DNA of 64,000 nt from Gemmatimonadota bacterium (GCA_027294455.1 JAPULZ010000160.1:16391-80390); one strand, 5' to 3'. Counted from the stretch's first letter, positions 9,818-20,167 are shown. Numbers and translations are program-made. Notes: generated by a model not told the origin, from the letters alone.

Positions 9818-10839
9818 CCGCACGCGGCACTGATATCGAGGCCACGGCTGCGCCGGAGCGTGGCTTTCACGCCGAGTTCCCGTAGTCGCCGCGCGAATCG
9901 CCGCGTCTGCGCCCCGGACGTTGGCTCGAGTCCCGGCGCGCCGCCCGGATGAAGCGGCAACAGGTTGACCAGCGCGCCCAAGGGGGCGGCGATCCGCGCG
10001 AGTGCCTCGGCGTCGGCCAACGAATCGTTGGCTCCTCTGATCAAGACGTATTCGAACGTGACCCGTCGGGCGAATGCCTCGAGCGAGCGGACGAGGCGAT
10101 CGATGGGGTATTTCTTTTCGATCGGCATGATGGCCATCCGCCGCTCGGTGGTCGCGGCGTGGAGCGAAATGGCCAGGCGAAACTGTTCGCGGCGCGCGGC
10201 GAGTTGTGCCAGGCGGGGCAGGATGCCCACGGTGCTCACGGTGATATGTCGGGCGCCGATGCCGAGGCACCGCGCATCGTTGAGGATGGTGAGCGCTGCG
10301 TCGACACCGTCCCAGTTGTGCAACGGCTCCCCCATCCCCATGAACACGACATTGGTCGGTTTGCCGAACGCCGGATCGAGGGCGAGCTCACGCACCTGTC
10401 CGGCGATCTCCCACGGCTCGAGGTGCCGCTCGAACCCCATGCGGCCCGTCGCGCAAAACACGCATCCGAACGCGCAGCCGACCTGTGACGAGATGCACAG
10501 CGTGCGTCGTTTCCCTTCAGGAATCCAAACCGATTCGACCGACAGACCGTCGGGAAGTCGCCAGAGAAACTTGACGGTGCCGTCGGCCGATGTCTGGTGC
10601 GCCTGACGCTCCAGTCGCAGGATCGGTGACCACTGCTCCAACCCGGCGATCAGCGCTCGTGGCAGATCGGTGGCGTCATCCCATGCCCCGATGGGTCGAG
10701 CCCACAACCGCGGAACGATCTGGTCGACCCGATACGGTGGTGCGCCCTGCTCGGCCACCCACGCCGCGACGCGATGCTCGGCGTCATCGGGCGTCATATT
10801 GAGTAGATTCACGTCCAAATAATAGCCGCTTGCTGCCAT
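9748..10839 (-). CDS. rlmN: 23S rRNA A2503 / tRNA A37 methyltransferase RlmN
   Basis: RlmN is a radical SAM enzyme that makes 2-methyladenosine at A2503 of 23S rRNA and A37 of some tRNAs. The [4Fe-4S] motif CAFGCVFC gives Cys122, Cys126 and Cys129, the [13 protein letters not shown]-binding segment follows, and the catalytic cysteine is in the AACGQL motif near residue 342. The 363-residue length is slightly above normal because of a polar tail of about 18 residues after CGQLR; this tail is the part encoded opposite the end of the LytR_C gene. An ACGAGG Shine-Dalgarno-like sequence precedes the ATG. Confidence 0.97.
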   Translation of the reverse strand: MAASGYYLDVNLLNMTPDDAEHRVAAWVAEQGAPPYRVDQIVPRLWARPIGAWDDATDLPRALIAGLEQWSPILRLERQAHQTSADGTVKFLWRLPDGLSVESVWIPEGKRRTLCISSQVGCAFGCVFCATGRMGFERHLEPWEIAGQVRELALDPAFGKPTNVVFMGMGEPLHNWDGVDAALTILNDARCLGIGARHITVSTVGILPRLAQLAARREQFRLAISLHAATTERRMAIMPIEKKYPIDRLVRSLEAFARRVTFEYVLIRGANDSLADAEALARIAAPLGALVNLLPLHPGGAPGLEPTSGAQTRRFARRLRELGVKATLRRSRGLDISAACGQLRVETEASASRPRMTVTSSSS

Positions 10840-10950
10840 TTCTGGGCCTCGTTATGTTGCAGTAACTCTAGCAGTTGGCGGCTTTCGTCACCTTCGATCG
10901 TCCATCCGGATCGGCCGGCTCGTGCTTCGACGATCCCCTCGCGGACGCGA

Positions 10951-10965
10951 TATCCTGAGACCTCT
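10951..10965 (+). promoter_or_regulatory. Possible leaderless promoter -10 box of aspS
   Basis: TATCCT (10951-10956) lies 9 bases before the aspS ATG and no Shine-Dalgarno is visible in the gap. A TTCGAC about 19 bases upstream (10926-10931) is a weak -35 candidate. This arrangement would give an mRNA starting at or within a few bases of the start codon. Confidence 0.35.
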
Positions 10966-12732
10966 ATGACACGAACGGCATTGCGAACGCATTACTGCGG
11001 TGCGTTGCGCTTGGAACACGAAGGACAACCGGTCCAGCTGGGCGGATGGGTGCACCGCCGCCGTGACCTGGGCGGCATCGTGTTCTTCGACTTGCGGGAT
11101 CGGGAGGGCATCGTGCAGGTAGCGTTCGGGCCGGCCTGGTCGTCGCCGGACGTCATCGAACGGGCCCAGGCCGTAGGGGCGGAAAGCGTCGTCATGATCG
11201 ACGGCACGGTGGGCGCCCGACCGGAAGGGGCCCGCAACGCCGCGATGGCGACCGGCGACGTCGAGGTACACGCAACCGACTTCCGCATCGTCGGGCCGGC
11301 CGAGACACCACCGATCCCCGTATGGCGAACGAAGGGAGAGGAACTCCCGGCGGAGGAGCTGCGCCTCCAGTATCGCTACCTGGACCTGCGGCGACCCGAA
11401 TTGCAGCGAAACCTGGCATTGCGCCACCGCCTGCTTCAGCGTGCTCGCGGGACGCTTACCCAGGCCGGATTCTACGAGCTCGAAACGCCAATCCTCACCA
11501 GGCCGACTCCGGAGGGCGCGCGGGATTACCTCGTGCCGTCCCGGGTGCACCCGGGCCGATTCTATGCGTTGCCGCAGTCGCCCCAGATCTACAAGCAGAT
11601 TCTGATGGCGTCGGGGTTCGACCGGTATTTCCAGATCGCGCGGTGCTTTCGGGACGAGGACCTCCGTGCCGATCGACAGCCCGAATTCACCCAGATCGAC
11701 ATCGAAGCTTCGTTCGTCACCGCGGAAGACGTGTATGCCGTGGTGGAATCTGTGCTGGTGGACCTCTGGCAGGTGGCCGGCCATGACGTTCCGACGCCGT
11801 TCACCCGAATGGCGCATGCTGACGCCATGGAACGCTACGGGACCGACAAGCCAGATCTTCGCTTTGGCCTGGTGCTCGAAGATCTCACCGACCTCGTGCG
11901 GGGGAGAGGCTTTCAGGCGTTCGAACAGGCGGTGGATGCCGGTGGACGCGTGCGGGGCATGCGGGTCGAGGGGGGGGTGGCACTCTCCCGGAAAGACCTC
12001 GACACCCTGACCCAACAGGCGAAGAGTGCCGGGGTCGGTGGCCTGGCGACACTCAAGCGAAAGGGTGACGAGCTGACCGGCCCGCTGGCCCGTCTGGAGG
12101 GGATGACGGCCGAGGTCGCCGGACTCCGGGATGGAGACCTGCTGCTGGTCGTGGCGGGGGCTGACCGGATCACGTCGCCGGCTCTGGACCGAGTGCGCCT
12201 GGCCGTGATTCACAAGCTGGCCCCGGCCCCCCGGCAGGACCACGCATTTGCCTGGATCGAGGGCTTCCCCCTGTTCGAGCCCAACGAGGACGAGACGGGA
12301 TGGGAGCCGGCGCACCACCCGTTTACAGCTCCCGCCGATGCCGATGTGGCCCTGTTGCGCGAGGGCCGGCTGGAACAAGTACGGGCGCAGCACTATGACG
12401 TGGTTTATAATGGAAACGAATTGGGCAGCGGGTCGATCCGTATCAGCGACCCGGATCTCCAGCTCACGGTCCTGGAGGCCTTCGGCATCACGAGGGAAGA
12501 CGCGGCCCGGCGATTCGGCTTTCTGCTCCAGGCCCTGCGGGGCGGTGTCCCGCCTCACGGCGGATTCGCCCTCGGATTCGACAGGATTGTGATGCTGCTG
12601 ACCGGAAGCGACAGCTTGCGAGACGTCATCGCGTTTCCCAAGACGACGGCCGCCCGCGCCCTGTTCGAAGATGCGCCAACCCTGGTCCCGGAGGACGAAC
12701 TCGCCGAATTGGGAATCCAACGGCTGCCGTGA
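10966..12732 (+). CDS. aspS: Aspartyl-tRNA synthetase
   Basis: AspRS charges tRNA with aspartate. The 588-residue protein has the N-terminal OB-fold anticodon-binding domain, class II motif 2 ([18 protein letters not shown]), a bacterial-type GAD insertion (about residues 290-420) and class II motif 3 ([14 protein letters not shown]). Length and order match bacterial AspRS. The sequence does not let me decide whether it is discriminating or also charges tRNA-Asn. It ends with a GTGA overlap into phoH, so aspS, phoH and the following genes probably form one transcription unit. Confidence 0.97.
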   Translation: MTRTALRTHYCGALRLEHEGQPVQLGGWVHRRRDLGGIVFFDLRDREGIVQVAFGPAWSSPDVIERAQAVGAESVVMIDGTVGARPEGARNAAMATGDVEVHATDFRIVGPAETPPIPVWRTKGEELPAEELRLQYRYLDLRRPELQRNLALRHRLLQRARGTLTQAGFYELETPILTRPTPEGARDYLVPSRVHPGRFYALPQSPQIYKQILMASGFDRYFQIARCFRDEDLRADRQPEFTQIDIEASFVTAEDVYAVVESVLVDLWQVAGHDVPTPFTRMAHADAMERYGTDKPDLRFGLVLEDLTDLVRGRGFQAFEQAVDAGGRVRGMRVEGGVALSRKDLDTLTQQAKSAGVGGLATLKRKGDELTGPLARLEGMTAEVAGLRDGDLLLVVAGADRITSPALDRVRLAVIHKLAPAPRQDHAFAWIEGFPLFEPNEDETGWEPAHHPFTAPADADVALLREGRLEQVRAQHYDVVYNGNELGSGSIRISDPDLQLTVLEAFGITREDAARRFGFLLQALRGGVPPHGGFALGFDRIVMLLTGSDSLRDVIAFPKTTAARALFEDAPTLVPEDELAELGIQRLP

Positions 12733-13688
12733 GTGACAAGATCACGCATCGTCTCTCCGTCGAGGGAGCCGATTCGCTGACCCTCGTCGGGGTGCATGAT
12801 GCCAACCTCATCGCGCTCGAGCAGGCCACCGGCGTGCGTGCGTCCCTGCGCGGTGATCATTTCACGCTGGCCGGCGAGGTCGCAGCCGTGGAGCGCGCCG
12901 TCCGCATTGCCTCCGCCATGATCGACGCGGCCCGCATGGATCAATCTCTCACCCCGGACGATGTGGACCGGCTCGCCGCCAACGGCAACCGGGAGCTCGA
13001 AGGGTGGAGCGAGGGCGCCGAGGAGCTGAAGATCGTGCTTCCGGGGGTGCGGCGAGCGGTTCAGCCGAAAACACCGGGGCAATGCGAGTATCTCCGGGCC
13101 ATGCGCGACCACGACATCGTGGTCGGGATCGGACCGGCCGGCACGGGGAAGACCTACCTCGCGGTGGCCATGGCGGTGGAGGCCCTGGCCCGCAAGCGTG
13201 TGCGCCGGGTCGTCCTGGCGCGGCCCGCCGTCGAGGCCGGAGAGCGGTTGGGTTTCCTCCCCGGCGACCTGCAGGCCAAGGTCGACCCCTATCTACGGCC
13301 ACTCTACGATGCCCTCGAAGAGATGATGCCGCAGGATCGGGCGCAGCGGGCCATCGACAACCGCATCATCGAGGTCGCGCCTCTGGCGTATATGCGCGGC
13401 CGGACCCTGGCCGATGCCTTCGTGATTCTGGACGAAGCGCAGAACGTCACCGGCGGCCAGATGAAGATGTTCTTGACGCGCCTCGGAGTGAATTCACGCG
13501 CGGTAGTGATCGGCGACAAGACCCAAAGCGATCTCGACCCTCGCGAGGAGTCGGGATTGCTCCAGGTAGAGCGCATCCTCCCGGGCATCGACGGGGTCGC
13601 GTTTTGTTACCTGGGCGACGGTGATGTCGTGCGACATCGACTGGTGCGGCAAATCCTGCGGGCGTATGACGAGGATCAAGAGGCATGA
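12729..13688 (+). CDS. PhoH-family ATPase
   Basis: This 319-residue PhoH-like protein has a short N-terminal KH-like region (about residues 10-70) and a PhoH ATPase domain with Walker A GPAGTGKT and Walker B DEAQNVT. PhoH/YbeZ proteins are cytoplasmic RNA-associated ATPases that work with YbeY in rRNA maturation; ybeY is two genes downstream, which supports that link. It begins with GTG overlapping the aspS stop and overlaps pgpH by 4 bp (ATGA). Confidence 0.95.
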   Translation: MSDKITHRLSVEGADSLTLVGVHDANLIALEQATGVRASLRGDHFTLAGEVAAVERAVRIASAMIDAARMDQSLTPDDVDRLAANGNRELEGWSEGAEELKIVLPGVRRAVQPKTPGQCEYLRAMRDHDIVVGIGPAGTGKTYLAVAMAVEALARKRVRRVVLARPAVEAGERLGFLPGDLQAKVDPYLRPLYDALEEMMPQDRAQRAIDNRIIEVAPLAYMRGRTLADAFVILDEAQNVTGGQMKMFLTRLGVNSRAVVIGDKTQSDLDPREESGLLQVERILPGIDGVAFCYLGDGDVVRHRLVRQILRAYDEDQEA

Positions 13689-15892
13689 CCGCGTCGGAAC
13701 ACGAGGCAGGCCTGCGACACACCCTCGAGCGGTTCCGCAAGAGCCGCACGGCGTATCATGGCGCGCGATGGCTGCCCCTCGTCGGGTTGGCACTGCTGAC
13801 ATACGCCCTGTACCCGGTCACCCAGGGGTTCACGGTGGAGGTGCCCGAGGTGGGGGCGGTGGCGCTCGAAGAAATCGTGGCCCCATTCGCGTTCGTGGTT
13901 CCGAAGACCGAATCCGAGATCCAACAAGAAGCCGATGACCTGGCCTCCCGTGTCAATCCCATCTACGAGTACCGGGCGGGCGTCTCCGACTCCATCGCCA
14001 CCCGCATCGACGCCCTGTTCATCGGGCTGGACACCAGCGACTCGGCCGACGCAATGATCACGGTCGCGCAGGGGTTCGGCGTGATGTTGACCGGAGAGGA
14101 GGCGAGCTATCTCGGGGCGGTGACGGTGCGTAGCGCCTTCCGGCGGTCGCTGCGGCGGATGGTGACGATCTATCTGGCGCGCGGCGTCGCCGCACCGGGC
14201 ACGGTGCGCAACGAGCTGAACAACGAAGTGATGGTCCGGCGGGCGGGCAGCGAGACGCTCATTCTGCGGGACAGCGTTTCGGCGCTGCCACAATACCTCG
14301 ACCTCGCCGCCCGGGAGCATCCCGACCCCAACTCGGCGGTGGGCAACCAGTTGTTCGTTCGGCTCCTCAACACGTTCTTCCAAGCCACCCTGACGCCAAA
14401 CGTGGTGGAGACCGAAGGCCGGCGCCTCTCGCTGCGCAACTCGGTCCAACTGGTCAAGGACAGCGTTCGACAGGACGAACGCATCATCAACAACCATGAG
14501 ATTGTGACACCACAGGCACGCGACCGGTTGCTCGCGCTCCAGCAGGCGCTGGTCGATCAAGGTCGGTTCGACGGAGCCGGTTTTCAGCGGACGCTCGGCC
14601 AAGTACTGACGAACGGGATCGTACTGGCCGTGTTCTGGCTCCTGTTGATGCTGTATTTGCCGAACACCTATCGAGAGATCCGGCACATGTGCGTGTTCGC
14701 TGCCCTGTTCGCCATCGTCATCATCGGGGCGGCGGTGAATCACCGGTTCATCAACGAGGGACCCGAACTGATTCCGATTCCGTTCGCCGCCCTGGTGATG
14801 ACCGTACTCTTCAACGGTCGCATCGCCATGGTGGCGGCCATCGTGCTGGCCGTGCTCTTGGGCTCGCAAGTGGCGTACGGCGGACAGGACGCTTTCTACA
14901 TCGCGTTGTTGGGAGGCGTCACCGCCGCGTTGAGTGTCAGGAGAATCAGCCGGCGCACCGAGATTCTGGCGTCCACGGCGTTCGTGGCTGTCGCCTTCGT
15001 CCTGGCCGCCGTGACGGTGGGCTTGCGCGTCGGGTGGTCGGCCGGGGAGCTGGGCCTGAGCGTCGTGCGCGGCGCCGCCAACGCCACCGTCTCCGCGGCG
15101 CTGGTATTCATGGTGATGCCCATCTTCGAGCGATGGACCCACATCACCACCGACCTCACCCTCCTCGAGCTCTCCGATCCCAATCATCCCCTCTTGCGGC
15201 GCCTCGCCACCGAGGTGCCCGGCACGTACGCCCACAGCGTGGCGATGGCGAACCTGAGCGAGGGGGCGTGCAATGCGATCGGAGCCGCCGGACTGTTGGC
15301 TCGTGTCGGGTGCTACTATCACGACGTCGGCAAGCTGCAAAAGCCGCTGCACTTCGTGGAAAATCAGGGCGTGGGCGGCAACCCCCACGACCGTCTCCCG
15401 CCTGACGTCTCGGCCACCATCATTCGGAATCACGTCATCGCGGGGATGGCGCTGGCGGACGAGCACCGGCTTCCGAAACCGGTGAAGGCCTTCATTCCGG
15501 AGCACCATGGGACGGCGGAGATCAGCTACTTCCTGGATCGCGCCAGGAAGAACGGCGAGGTTCCCGAGGAGGCGCTCGAGTCGTTCCGGTATCCCGGGCC
15601 GCGCCCGCAATCCGTCGAGACGGCCGTCTGCATGTTGGCCGACGGTGTTGAGGCGGCGCTGCGCGTCATCGACGAACCGTCTCCTCAGAAACTCCGCGGG
15701 GCCATCGATCATGTGGTGCAGCAGCGCATCGACGCGAAACAATTGGACGAAGCACCAATCACGCTGGGGCAGATCGAGCGCGTGAAAGACGAATTCGTCC
15801 GCATCTTGAGCGGCATGCATCACAACCGGCTCGACTATCCGGAGGAGGCCGGTGGGATCACGGCGGACTGGAAAGAACCGGACAAGACGTGA
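13685..15892 (+). CDS. 7TM-HD membrane phosphodiesterase (PgpH/YqfF family)
   Basis: The 735-residue protein has the family order: a first transmembrane helix near residues 27-47, an extracytoplasmic 7TMR-HDED domain (about 50-300), seven transmembrane helices (about 310-480) and a cytoplasmic HD domain. His of GTYAHSVAM, the CYYHDVGK motif near residue 544, IIRNHV and PEHHG provide the metal ligands. PgpH of Listeria hydrolyses cyclic di-AMP, and that is the likely activity here, although no diadenylate cyclase is in the window. Placement between phoH and ybeY is a widely conserved order. It overlaps phoH by 4 bp and is followed one base later by ybeY. Confidence 0.93.
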   Translation: MTASEHEAGLRHTLERFRKSRTAYHGARWLPLVGLALLTYALYPVTQGFTVEVPEVGAVALEEIVAPFAFVVPKTESEIQQEADDLASRVNPIYEYRAGVSDSIATRIDALFIGLDTSDSADAMITVAQGFGVMLTGEEASYLGAVTVRSAFRRSLRRMVTIYLARGVAAPGTVRNELNNEVMVRRAGSETLILRDSVSALPQYLDLAAREHPDPNSAVGNQLFVRLLNTFFQATLTPNVVETEGRRLSLRNSVQLVKDSVRQDERIINNHEIVTPQARDRLLALQQALVDQGRFDGAGFQRTLGQVLTNGIVLAVFWLLLMLYLPNTYREIRHMCVFAALFAIVIIGAAVNHRFINEGPELIPIPFAALVMTVLFNGRIAMVAAIVLAVLLGSQVAYGGQDAFYIALLGGVTAALSVRRISRRTEILASTAFVAVAFVLAAVTVGLRVGWSAGELGLSVVRGAANATVSAALVFMVMPIFERWTHITTDLTLLELSDPNHPLLRRLATEVPGTYAHSVAMANLSEGACNAIGAAGLLARVGCYYHDVGKLQKPLHFVENQGVGGNPHDRLPPDVSATIIRNHVIAGMALADEHRLPKPVKAFIPEHHGTAEISYFLDRARKNGEVPEEALESFRYPGPRPQSVETAVCMLADGVEAALRVIDEPSPQKLRGAIDHVVQQRIDAKQLDEAPITLGQIERVKDEFVRILSGMHHNRLDYPEEAGGITADWKEPDKT

Positions 15893-15893
15893 C

Positions 15894-16322
15894 GTGCGGG
15901 TGTCGTTCGCCGGCGACCGGCGAGCACTCGCGGCGCCCACGGTCCGTCGAGTCGTTGGCGCCGTCCTCGAGGGCGAGCGGTCGGTCGAAACGATCATGAC
16001 GGTCACATTTCTCTCCGCGGCGCGCATGCGGACGCTCAATCGCAAATCGTTCGACCACGACCGGGCCAGCGACGTCATCGCCTTCCGGCTGCCGCATGCC
16101 GATGAGGTGTTCGGCGACGTGTACGTGTGCCCGGCGGAGGCCAGACGGTCCGCCAGGCGATATCGCGTGCCGGTGCGCGAGGAACTGATTCGGCTGGTGA
16201 TTCACGGGACACTGCACGTGTTGGGCTACGACCATCCGGCTGGTGAAAGCCGTATCCATTCTTCTATGTGGGCTCGGCAAGAACGGTATGTCGTGGCCGT
16301 CCAGAGCGGTGCCGCCCCATGA
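15894..16322 (+). CDS. ybeY: rRNA maturation endoribonuclease YbeY
   Basis: YbeY is a metal-dependent RNase needed for 16S rRNA 3' end processing and ribosome quality control. The zinc-binding signature HGTLHVLGYDH is present, together with the upstream SDVIAFRLP segment. I chose the GTG at 15894, one base after the pgpH stop; an in-frame GTG at 15852 would extend it into pgpH without family similarity, and GTG 15900 is also possible. The C-terminus after the motif is short but includes the usual R-x6-Q-E helix. It overlaps the next gene by 4 bp. Confidence 0.93.
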   Translation: MRVSFAGDRRALAAPTVRRVVGAVLEGERSVETIMTVTFLSAARMRTLNRKSFDHDRASDVIAFRLPHADEVFGDVYVCPAEARRSARRYRVPVREELIRLVIHGTLHVLGYDHPAGESRIHSSMWARQERYVVAVQSGAAP

Positions 16323-17518
16323 CCACGCCCGATGCTCTGGCCGTGGTGGTCGCGGCCCTCGCCGCAGGTTGGGCGGCTCTCCTCGCCCTCGCCGAAGAAT
16401 CTCCCAAGGTGTCACGAGCCCTGGTGGAGGGAGCGCATACCGAAACGGGTTCCGCGACGCCCTATCGAATCGTGCACGCCAGCCGCCTTTCCCTCCTCTT
16501 CATCGCCGCCGTTGCCGCCGCGCAAGCCGGCGAGTGGTGGCAACGGGGGCCGGCGGCGGGCGTGGGGGTGGCGTTTGTCTCCGTGGGCTTTCTCTTCATG
16601 ATCGGCGAGGCTCTCCCCCGGGCGATCGCCGCCCTGGCACCCGAGGTGGCCGCCGCTGCCGCCCCCTTCGCCGAGCGTACCACGGTGGTGTTTCGTCCCC
16701 TGCTGGCCCTGTTGGGCGGTGTGGAACGTGTGCTTCCGCGCGCCCTCCCGAAGCCCCGGAGTGGGGAGCGCGGATTGGGATCGGCCCAACGCGACTTGCT
16801 GATGGGGGTGTTTTCCTTGGGCGAGACCACGGTCGAGGACATCATGACGCCGCGTCTCGACATCAGCGCGGTGGACGACAGCGCCGAGTGGCACGACGTG
16901 ATCGACGTGGTGCGCCGGAGTGAACACGGTCGGATCCCCGTCTACACGGACACGCTGGACAATGTGGTGGGCGTGCTGTACGCGAAGGACCTGGTGCCGG
17001 CCGTCGGTGGGGCCGAACCCGCGCCGGATCGCTGGCAGGATCTCGTGCGCCCGGCGCAATTCGTCCCGGAAACCAAGCCGCTCTCCGTGCAGCTTCGGGA
17101 TTTCCAGCGGGGACCGTCTCACATCGTCGTCGTGGTGGACGAGTTCGGCGGCACGGCGGGCCTCGTTACGCTCGAGGACGTTCTCGAGGAGGTGGTCGGA
17201 GAAATCCACAATGAGTACGACATCGACGAAAAACCGGCCATCGAACGAGAGGGCGTCGACAAGTTCTGGGTGGCCGGTGGTGTCACCCTCGACGAACTGA
17301 GCGCCCTGCTCGAGCGAAATCTCGAACAGGAAGATGTGAGCACGGTCGGCGGATTCGTGTACGCCCAACTCGGGCGCGTCCCCAACCCCGGCGATGCGTT
17401 CGAGGTCGCGGGATTCCGCGTCGTGGTCGAGCAGGTGGTTCACCGCCGCGTGCGCCGCGTGTATTTCGAGCGGCTGGCGCCCGCGGCCCATGGGCAATCC
17501 CCGGGGTCGAGAACATGA
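16319..17518 (+). CDS. CorC/HlyC-family CBS-domain membrane protein (first copy)
   Basis: The 399-residue protein has an N-terminal membrane part resembling a shortened DUF21/CNNM domain (about residues 5-130), a CBS pair (TVEDIMTPRLDI and DEFGGTAGLVTLEDVLEEVVGEI) and a C-terminal CorC_HlyC domain (about 310-385). Such proteins take part in Mg2+ or Co2+ efflux and membrane ion homeostasis. I start at the ATG at 16319 that overlaps the ybeY stop; an in-frame upstream start at 16268 would lie inside ybeY. A second paralogue follows directly and mgtE comes after it, which supports a magnesium role. Confidence 0.9.
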   Translation: MTTPDALAVVVAALAAGWAALLALAEESPKVSRALVEGAHTETGSATPYRIVHASRLSLLFIAAVAAAQAGEWWQRGPAAGVGVAFVSVGFLFMIGEALPRAIAALAPEVAAAAAPFAERTTVVFRPLLALLGGVERVLPRALPKPRSGERGLGSAQRDLLMGVFSLGETTVEDIMTPRLDISAVDDSAEWHDVIDVVRRSEHGRIPVYTDTLDNVVGVLYAKDLVPAVGGAEPAPDRWQDLVRPAQFVPETKPLSVQLRDFQRGPSHIVVVVDEFGGTAGLVTLEDVLEEVVGEIHNEYDIDEKPAIEREGVDKFWVAGGVTLDELSALLERNLEQEDVSTVGGFVYAQLGRVPNPGDAFEVAGFRVVVEQVVHRRVRRVYFERLAPAAHGQSPGSRT

Positions 17519-18702
17519 TGCCGTGGCTGCTGGTCGGGATCGGACTCCTTGTGGGCGCCATCGGCACGACCGTAGCGGTTGGCGCGGCAGCCGTCAGCCG
17601 GGTCGAGCTCACGCGCTGGATCTCCCGGAGGCTGCGTGGCGCCGCCGTGGCCAGTACCCTCCTCGCACGACCCGGCCAGCTCTTGCGGGTCGCGACGGCC
17701 GTCGGCACCGTGGGGATTCTGGTGACCGGGTTCGGGGTCACGGCTCTCGTGCCCAACATGCCCAGGCTTGGCGCCATCGCGTTGATCCTCCTGGCCATCC
17801 TACCCGCCGTTTCCGTCATCACCTACGGCGTGCCCCGCGTCATCGGTCGCCGCTGGTGTGAGCCGGTGGTGTGGCGCGCGCGGCCGTGGATGGATCGTTT
17901 GGCCATCGTGCTGCGGCCGCTCATGCCTGGATTCGGCCGCACCCGGAGCACCGACCTGAGGGAGGTCCTGCGGGTGGGAGGGGCGGAGGATTTTCTGGAA
18001 CCCGGCGAACTGAGCGTCATTTCCGGCGTGCTGGATTTCACGCGCCGGCCCGTGCGGGACGTCATGACGCCCCGCACGGACATCGTCGCATTGCCCGAAG
18101 GAACGACCGTGCACGAAATGGGGCAGATATTCGCCGAGTCCGGTTACTCCCGTTTGCCCGTCTACCGCGAGTCGCTGGACCACATCCTCGGAATGATCCA
18201 CGCCTTCGATGTTCTCAAGGTGACCCCGGGAAGCGAGCTGCCGATGCGTCCGGTGACGATGACCCCAGGATCGAAGCCGTGCGCCGAATTGTTGCTCGAG
18301 CTTCAGCACGAGCGTCGGCAGCTAGCCATCGTGCTCGACGAATTCGGCGGCACCGACGGCATCGTGACCTTGGAGGATCTGTTGGAGCTTCTCGTCGGCG
18401 ACATTTTCGAGGAGGAGGCCGTCGATTCCGCCGACAGGTCCGGGAACCTGCTCGAGGTGGACGGCGATGCGTCCGGCAGCGAGATCACCGCCCGGTTCGG
18501 CGTGTCCCTCCCCGAGGATTCCGAGACGATCGGCGGCTTCCTCGTTCGCCAGGCCGGGAGGATTCCCCACCCAGGCGATCGTTTTACCTTGAATGGACTC
18601 GAATTCGACGTGCTTGCGGCATCGCCGACGCGAATCGAACGCATCGTGGTGAGGCGCGGGCCGGTCGAGGCGATCGCACTTTCGCCGCGGAGAAAAACGT
18701 AG
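17515..18702 (+). CDS. CorC/HlyC-family CBS-domain membrane protein (second copy)
   Basis: This 395-residue paralogue of the preceding protein has three to four N-terminal transmembrane helices (DUF21-like, about residues 3-120), a CBS pair starting at RPVRDVMTPRTDI with DEFGGTDGIVTLEDLLELLVGDI, and a C-terminal CorC_HlyC domain with the ETIGGFLVRQAGRIPHPGD motif. It overlaps the first copy by 4 bp (ATGA). Two tandem copies may form a hetero-oligomer, which is inference. Confidence 0.9.
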   Translation: MMPWLLVGIGLLVGAIGTTVAVGAAAVSRVELTRWISRRLRGAAVASTLLARPGQLLRVATAVGTVGILVTGFGVTALVPNMPRLGAIALILLAILPAVSVITYGVPRVIGRRWCEPVVWRARPWMDRLAIVLRPLMPGFGRTRSTDLREVLRVGGAEDFLEPGELSVISGVLDFTRRPVRDVMTPRTDIVALPEGTTVHEMGQIFAESGYSRLPVYRESLDHILGMIHAFDVLKVTPGSELPMRPVTMTPGSKPCAELLLELQHERRQLAIVLDEFGGTDGIVTLEDLLELLVGDIFEEEAVDSADRSGNLLEVDGDASGSEITARFGVSLPEDSETIGGFLVRQAGRIPHPGDRFTLNGLEFDVLAASPTRIERIVVRRGPVEAIALSPRRKT

Positions 18703-18738
18703 CACAGACGATTTTAGCATCACCAATCTAGCATCGCA

Positions 18739-20091
18739 ATGGGGGACGCCCCGATGACCGACCCATCTGTCTTGGTGGAAGAACTGATGCGCCTGGCCGA
18801 GTCGGGCGACGTGGCGGCGTTCCGGGAGCGGGCCGAGCAGGTACATCCGTCTGACCTGTCCGATGCCTTCGCGGCGTTGGACGAGGATCTTCGGGTCCGT
18901 CTCGTCAGAGAACTTCCGGCAGGTGTGGTGTCGGAAGCCCTGGCGGAAATGGAGCCCGAGGAGCGGCCGTCTCGAGTCCTCGAGGCCTTGAGCGACGAGG
19001 AAGCGGCCGACATCGTCGACGAGTTGGCCACCGACGACGCGGCCGACGTGATCGCCGAGCTCCCACCGGAACGTGCCGACACCATCCTGCGGCTGGTCGA
19101 CGATCGCGAAGAGATCGAAGACTTGCTGCGGTACGACGAAGAATCGGCCGGCGGCATCATGACCACGGAACTCGTCTCGGTACATGAGGCCGCCACGGCC
19201 GAGGAAACGATCGAAGAAATTCGCCGGCGGAGTGAAGAGATCGACGATTTCTATCAGGTGTACTGCGTGTCGGACGATGGCAAGCTGGTCGGCGTGTTGT
19301 CGCTGCGGCGCGTCGTCGGCGTGCCGGCCTACACGCCCGTGCGAGACGTCATGGAGCCGGCACCCGTGATCGTGACACCCGACCAAGATCAGGAGCAGGT
19401 TGCCCGGTCCATGGCGCGTTACAACGTGGCGGCCGTACCGGTGGTGGACCACACGGGCGTGCTGCTGGGACGGATCACCTTCGACGACGTCATCGATGTC
19501 GTCGAGGCAGAGCAGACCGAGGACCTCCTAAAATTCGGCGGCGCCGGCGGCGACGAGACGCTGGGTGGTGGCTGGGTCGACGCGATCCGCAAACGGCTGC
19601 CCTGGTTGCTGGTCAACCTCCTCACCGCCTCCATGGCTGCCCTCATCATCCGGCTGTTTCAGGACACCATCGAGGCGCTCCTGGTCCTGGCCGTGTTGGG
19701 CCCCGTGATCGCCGGCATGGGTGGCAACGCCGGCACCCAAGCGTTGGCGGTCACCGTGCGCCGCGTGGCGTTGGGCCTCGCTCCCAGGGAGCACGGGTTG
19801 CAGATCGTCAGGAAGGAGTTGCTCGTCGGGCTTGTGAACGGCCTCGCCGTGGGGCTCATCGTGGGTGCCGTGGCTGCCATGATCGGTGCTGATCGGATGT
19901 TGGGCTTCGTGGTCATGCTCGCCATGTGGGGCAACATCGTGGTGGCCGGCGTGGCCGGGGCGTCGATCCCCCTCGTCCTGGAAAAGCTGGGCCTGGACCC
20001 GGCCGTGGCGAGCTCCGTTTTCGTGACGGCGTTCACTGATATGTTCGGGTATTTCCTCATACTGGGACTGGCCACGGCGCTGATTCTCTAA
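18739..20091 (+). CDS. mgtE: Magnesium transporter MgtE
   Basis: MgtE is a Mg2+ channel gated by cytoplasmic Mg2+. The protein has the acidic N-terminal superhelical domain (about residues 1-130, with repeated EEAADIVDEL and DDAADVIAEL helices), a CBS pair (about 135-255) and five transmembrane helices carrying the ion-pathway motif GNAGTQA and the terminal TDMFGYF motif. Length of 450 residues is normal. A second ATG at 18754, behind a GGGGGA, is an alternative start. The 36-bp gap to the preceding CorC-like gene contains two copies of TAGCATC; there is no room for a magnesium riboswitch. Confidence 0.95.
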   Translation: MGDAPMTDPSVLVEELMRLAESGDVAAFRERAEQVHPSDLSDAFAALDEDLRVRLVRELPAGVVSEALAEMEPEERPSRVLEALSDEEAADIVDELATDDAADVIAELPPERADTILRLVDDREEIEDLLRYDEESAGGIMTTELVSVHEAATAEETIEEIRRRSEEIDDFYQVYCVSDDGKLVGVLSLRRVVGVPAYTPVRDVMEPAPVIVTPDQDQEQVARSMARYNVAAVPVVDHTGVLLGRITFDDVIDVVEAEQTEDLLKFGGAGGDETLGGGWVDAIRKRLPWLLVNLLTASMAALIIRLFQDTIEALLVLAVLGPVIAGMGGNAGTQALAVTVRRVALGLAPREHGLQIVRKELLVGLVNGLAVGLIVGAVAAMIGADRMLGFVVMLAMWGNIVVAGVAGASIPLVLEKLGLDPAVASSVFVTAFTDMFGYFLILGLATALIL

Positions 20092-20167
20092 TCTCTGTTC
20101 TCGAGGGTTGTGCGAGAAAACCTGCCCGAGACGTCATCCGGGGAAGCGAAACCGAAAAGGAGTTATC

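Noticed and set aside
10888..12720. A 610-codon open frame on the minus strand opposite aspS
   Set aside because: AspS is unambiguous on the other strand, and the antisense product has no recognisable motif.
13676..16078. An 800-codon open frame on the minus strand opposite pgpH
   Set aside because: It is antisense to a well-supported PgpH and its translation is Arg/His-rich with no domain; long antisense frames are expected in DNA of this base composition.
18703..18738. Possible Mg2+-sensing riboswitch before mgtE
   Set aside because: The gap to the upstream gene is 36 bp, far too short for a known Mg2+ riboswitch.
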